Assembly: GCF_019565455.1 (NCBI RefSeq)
Contig: NZ_CP067377.1
Coordinates: 2,610,001-2,674,000 of the forward strand
DNA: 64,000 nucleotides
Source of the DNA: Flavobacterium oreochromis
GTDB lineage: Bacteria > Bacteroidota > Bacteroidia > Flavobacteriales > Flavobacteriaceae
Reading direction: 5' to 3'
Shown piece by piece: positions 59,712 to 64,000 of the stretch. Every line of letters begins with the position of its first letter. The first letter of the stretch is position 1. Under the pieces are notes generated by a model. It was not told where the DNA came from. It worked only from the letters and a program-made list of their open reading frames with translations, and searched no databases. The position numbers and the translations under genes are program-made.

Positions 59712-60953
59712 TTGTTATTTTGTACAAAAAAAGACTTGGATACAGTTTTATTTATAGGTTTAGTTTTTCCAGAGCCCACATCTTCTGCGGCTGGAACCAG
59801 AATTTTACAGCTTATTAATTTGTATAAAGAATTAGGTTACAAAGTTGTTTTTTCTTCAACTGCTCAAAAAACGGAAAACTCGTTTGATTTATTATCTATT
59901 GATGTAGCACAATATAATATTGAATTAAATAATAGTAGTTTTGATGATTTTCTTTTAAGAATTAATCCAGTTATAGTTGTTTTTGATCGTTTTATATCTG
60001 AAGAGCAATTTGGTTGGAGAGTTGCTAATAACTGCCCTAAAGCTATCCGTATATTAGATTCAGAAGACTTACATTGCTTACGTTATGCTCGTCATACAGC
60101 TGTAAAGAAAGATTTAGTTTTTCATGCTAAAGATTTATTAGAAGAACCATTAGCTCTAAGAGAAATAGCCAGTATATATAGGTGTGATTTAACATTAATT
60201 ATTTCTGAGTTTGAAATAGAAATATTACAAAGTATTTTTAAAGTAGATAAATCATTATTTTTTTATTTGCCTATTTTCTATTCAAATAAAAAACAAACAA
60301 TTACTTATGAAGAAAGAAAGGATTTTGTTTTTATAGGGAATTTTTTGCATGAACCCAATTATGATGCCGTTGTACAACTAAAAATGATTTGGAAAGAAAT
60401 ACGAAAAGAATTACCAGGAATAAATATGAACATTTATGGAGCTTATGCTTCTCCAAAAATAAATCAGTTAAATAATCAAAGAGAAGGATTCTTTATTAGA
60501 GGTAGGGCTTCTTCTGTGTATGAAGTCCTTGAACAAAGTAGAGTTTTATTAGCTCCCTTACGATTTGGTGCAGGTATAAAAGGAAAGTTATTAGAAGCAA
60601 TGGTAGTAAATACACCTTCTGTTACCACCTCTATAGGAGCTGAAGGGATTAGTTCTTCCCAATATTGGAATGGCTATGTAGCAGAAAATACAAATGATTT
60701 TATTCAAAAGTCCATAACTTTGTACAATGAAAAACAAGTTTGGGAAGAATCCTCTAAGAGAGGAGAAAAAATTATTATTCAAAAATTTAAGAAAGAGTTA
60801 TACTATAATTTGTTTGAGGAATGTATTTTGGATAGAAGAAGGCATATAGACTACTATAGAAATCAAAATTTTATAGGGAGATTATTGTTGCAAAATCAGT
60901 TTGCAACAACAAAATATATGTCGAAATGGATAGAAGAAAAAAACAGAAAATAA
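59712..60953 (+). CDS. Glycosyltransferase family 4-like protein
   Basis: GT-B fold glycosyltransferase of about 413 residues. N-terminal LFIGLVFPEPTSSAAGTRILQLI is typical of the acceptor domain. The C-terminal nucleotide-sugar domain has FIGNFLHEPNYDAV, a DLTLIISEFE segment before it, and PLRFGAGIKGKLLEAMVVNTP, the usual GxGxKxKxxEAM site. The sugar and acceptor are unknown. No ATG fits: TTG at 59712 opens the frame, and TTG at 59736 would start closer to the conserved region. It is divergent from miaE. Confidence 0.85.
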   Translation: MLFCTKKDLDTVLFIGLVFPEPTSSAAGTRILQLINLYKELGYKVVFSSTAQKTENSFDLLSIDVAQYNIELNNSSFDDFLLRINPVIVVFDRFISEEQFGWRVANNCPKAIRILDSEDLHCLRYARHTAVKKDLVFHAKDLLEEPLALREIASIYRCDLTLIISEFEIEILQSIFKVDKSLFFYLPIFYSNKKQTITYEERKDFVFIGNFLHEPNYDAVVQLKMIWKEIRKELPGINMNIYGAYASPKINQLNNQREGFFIRGRASSVYEVLEQSRVLLAPLRFGAGIKGKLLEAMVVNTPSVTTSIGAEGISSSQYWNGYVAENTNDFIQKSITLYNEKQVWEESSKRGEKIIIQKFKKELYYNLFEECILDRRRHIDYYRNQNFIGRLLLQNQFATTKYMSKWIEEKNRK

Positions 60954-61020
60954 TTATATAATACTTGTGTTTTTTTGTATTTTTAATAAGGATTTAGGTT
61001 AAAAAATAAAATTTATATTT

Positions 61021-64000
<2,980 letters not shown>

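Overview
The window is AT-rich DNA from a member of the Bacteroidota, most likely family Flavobacteriaceae (Flavobacterium/Myroides type; the genus cannot be fixed from sequence alone). Support comes from a fused SecDF, an asnB-gyrB-mdh-secDF run, a PASTA/RluD/Ddl/CoaD cluster, a BlaI-M56 pair, a TonB-linked receptor with a carboxypeptidase-like N-terminal domain, a Bacteroidota-type VgrG, and promoters of the TTG-N20-TAnnTTTG type (clear ahead of secDF, the nitroreductase gene and blaI). I see no rRNA, tRNA or CRISPR array.

Layout. 1-5.3 kb: murQ start, a ZIP transporter, two methyltransferases and an M28 peptidase. 5.6-8.9 kb: rluD and a PASTA protein facing ddl-coaD. 9.4-15.4 kb: second ZIP transporter, a DODA-type dioxygenase, a MacAB-like efflux operon, and a divergent HxlR regulator/nitroreductase pair. 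15.7-29.2 kb: housekeeping block with a pentapeptide protein, DEAD helicase, pyrE facing a NUDIX gene, asnB, gyrB, mdh, secDF and csaA. 29.3-31 kb: an IS256-family element beside the remnant of another. 31-41.1 kb: M56/BlaI, MFS, DUF1684, TatD, tcdA, MazG-like, hutI and corA. 41.2-49.3 kb: a type VI secretion island. 49.5-64 kb: TonB receptor, arsC, CPBP protease, menE, hutG, rhlE, AIM24, miaE, a glycosyltransferase and a large PAS/GAF sensor kinase running off the end.

The most notable locus is the T6SS island: vgrG, then a DUF2235 (Tle1-like) lipase effector, then three tandem, almost identical 1.35-kb units. Each unit carries the last ~84 codons of the effector plus a complete DUF2931-type lipoprotein, the probable immunity protein. 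The vgrG core is C-rich while its C-terminal tip and the effector have ordinary AT-rich composition, which suggests exchange of a tip/effector/immunity module.

A caution covers the whole window. Twenty-one genes, including gyrB, pyrE and mdh, are broken by 28 frame disruptions, and 26 of these fall in A, T or G homopolymer runs. Restoring the run length by one base recovers a family-typical protein in nearly every case. The pattern fits homopolymer sequencing error far better than gene decay, so these genes are annotated here as single full-length CDSs with the lesion noted.
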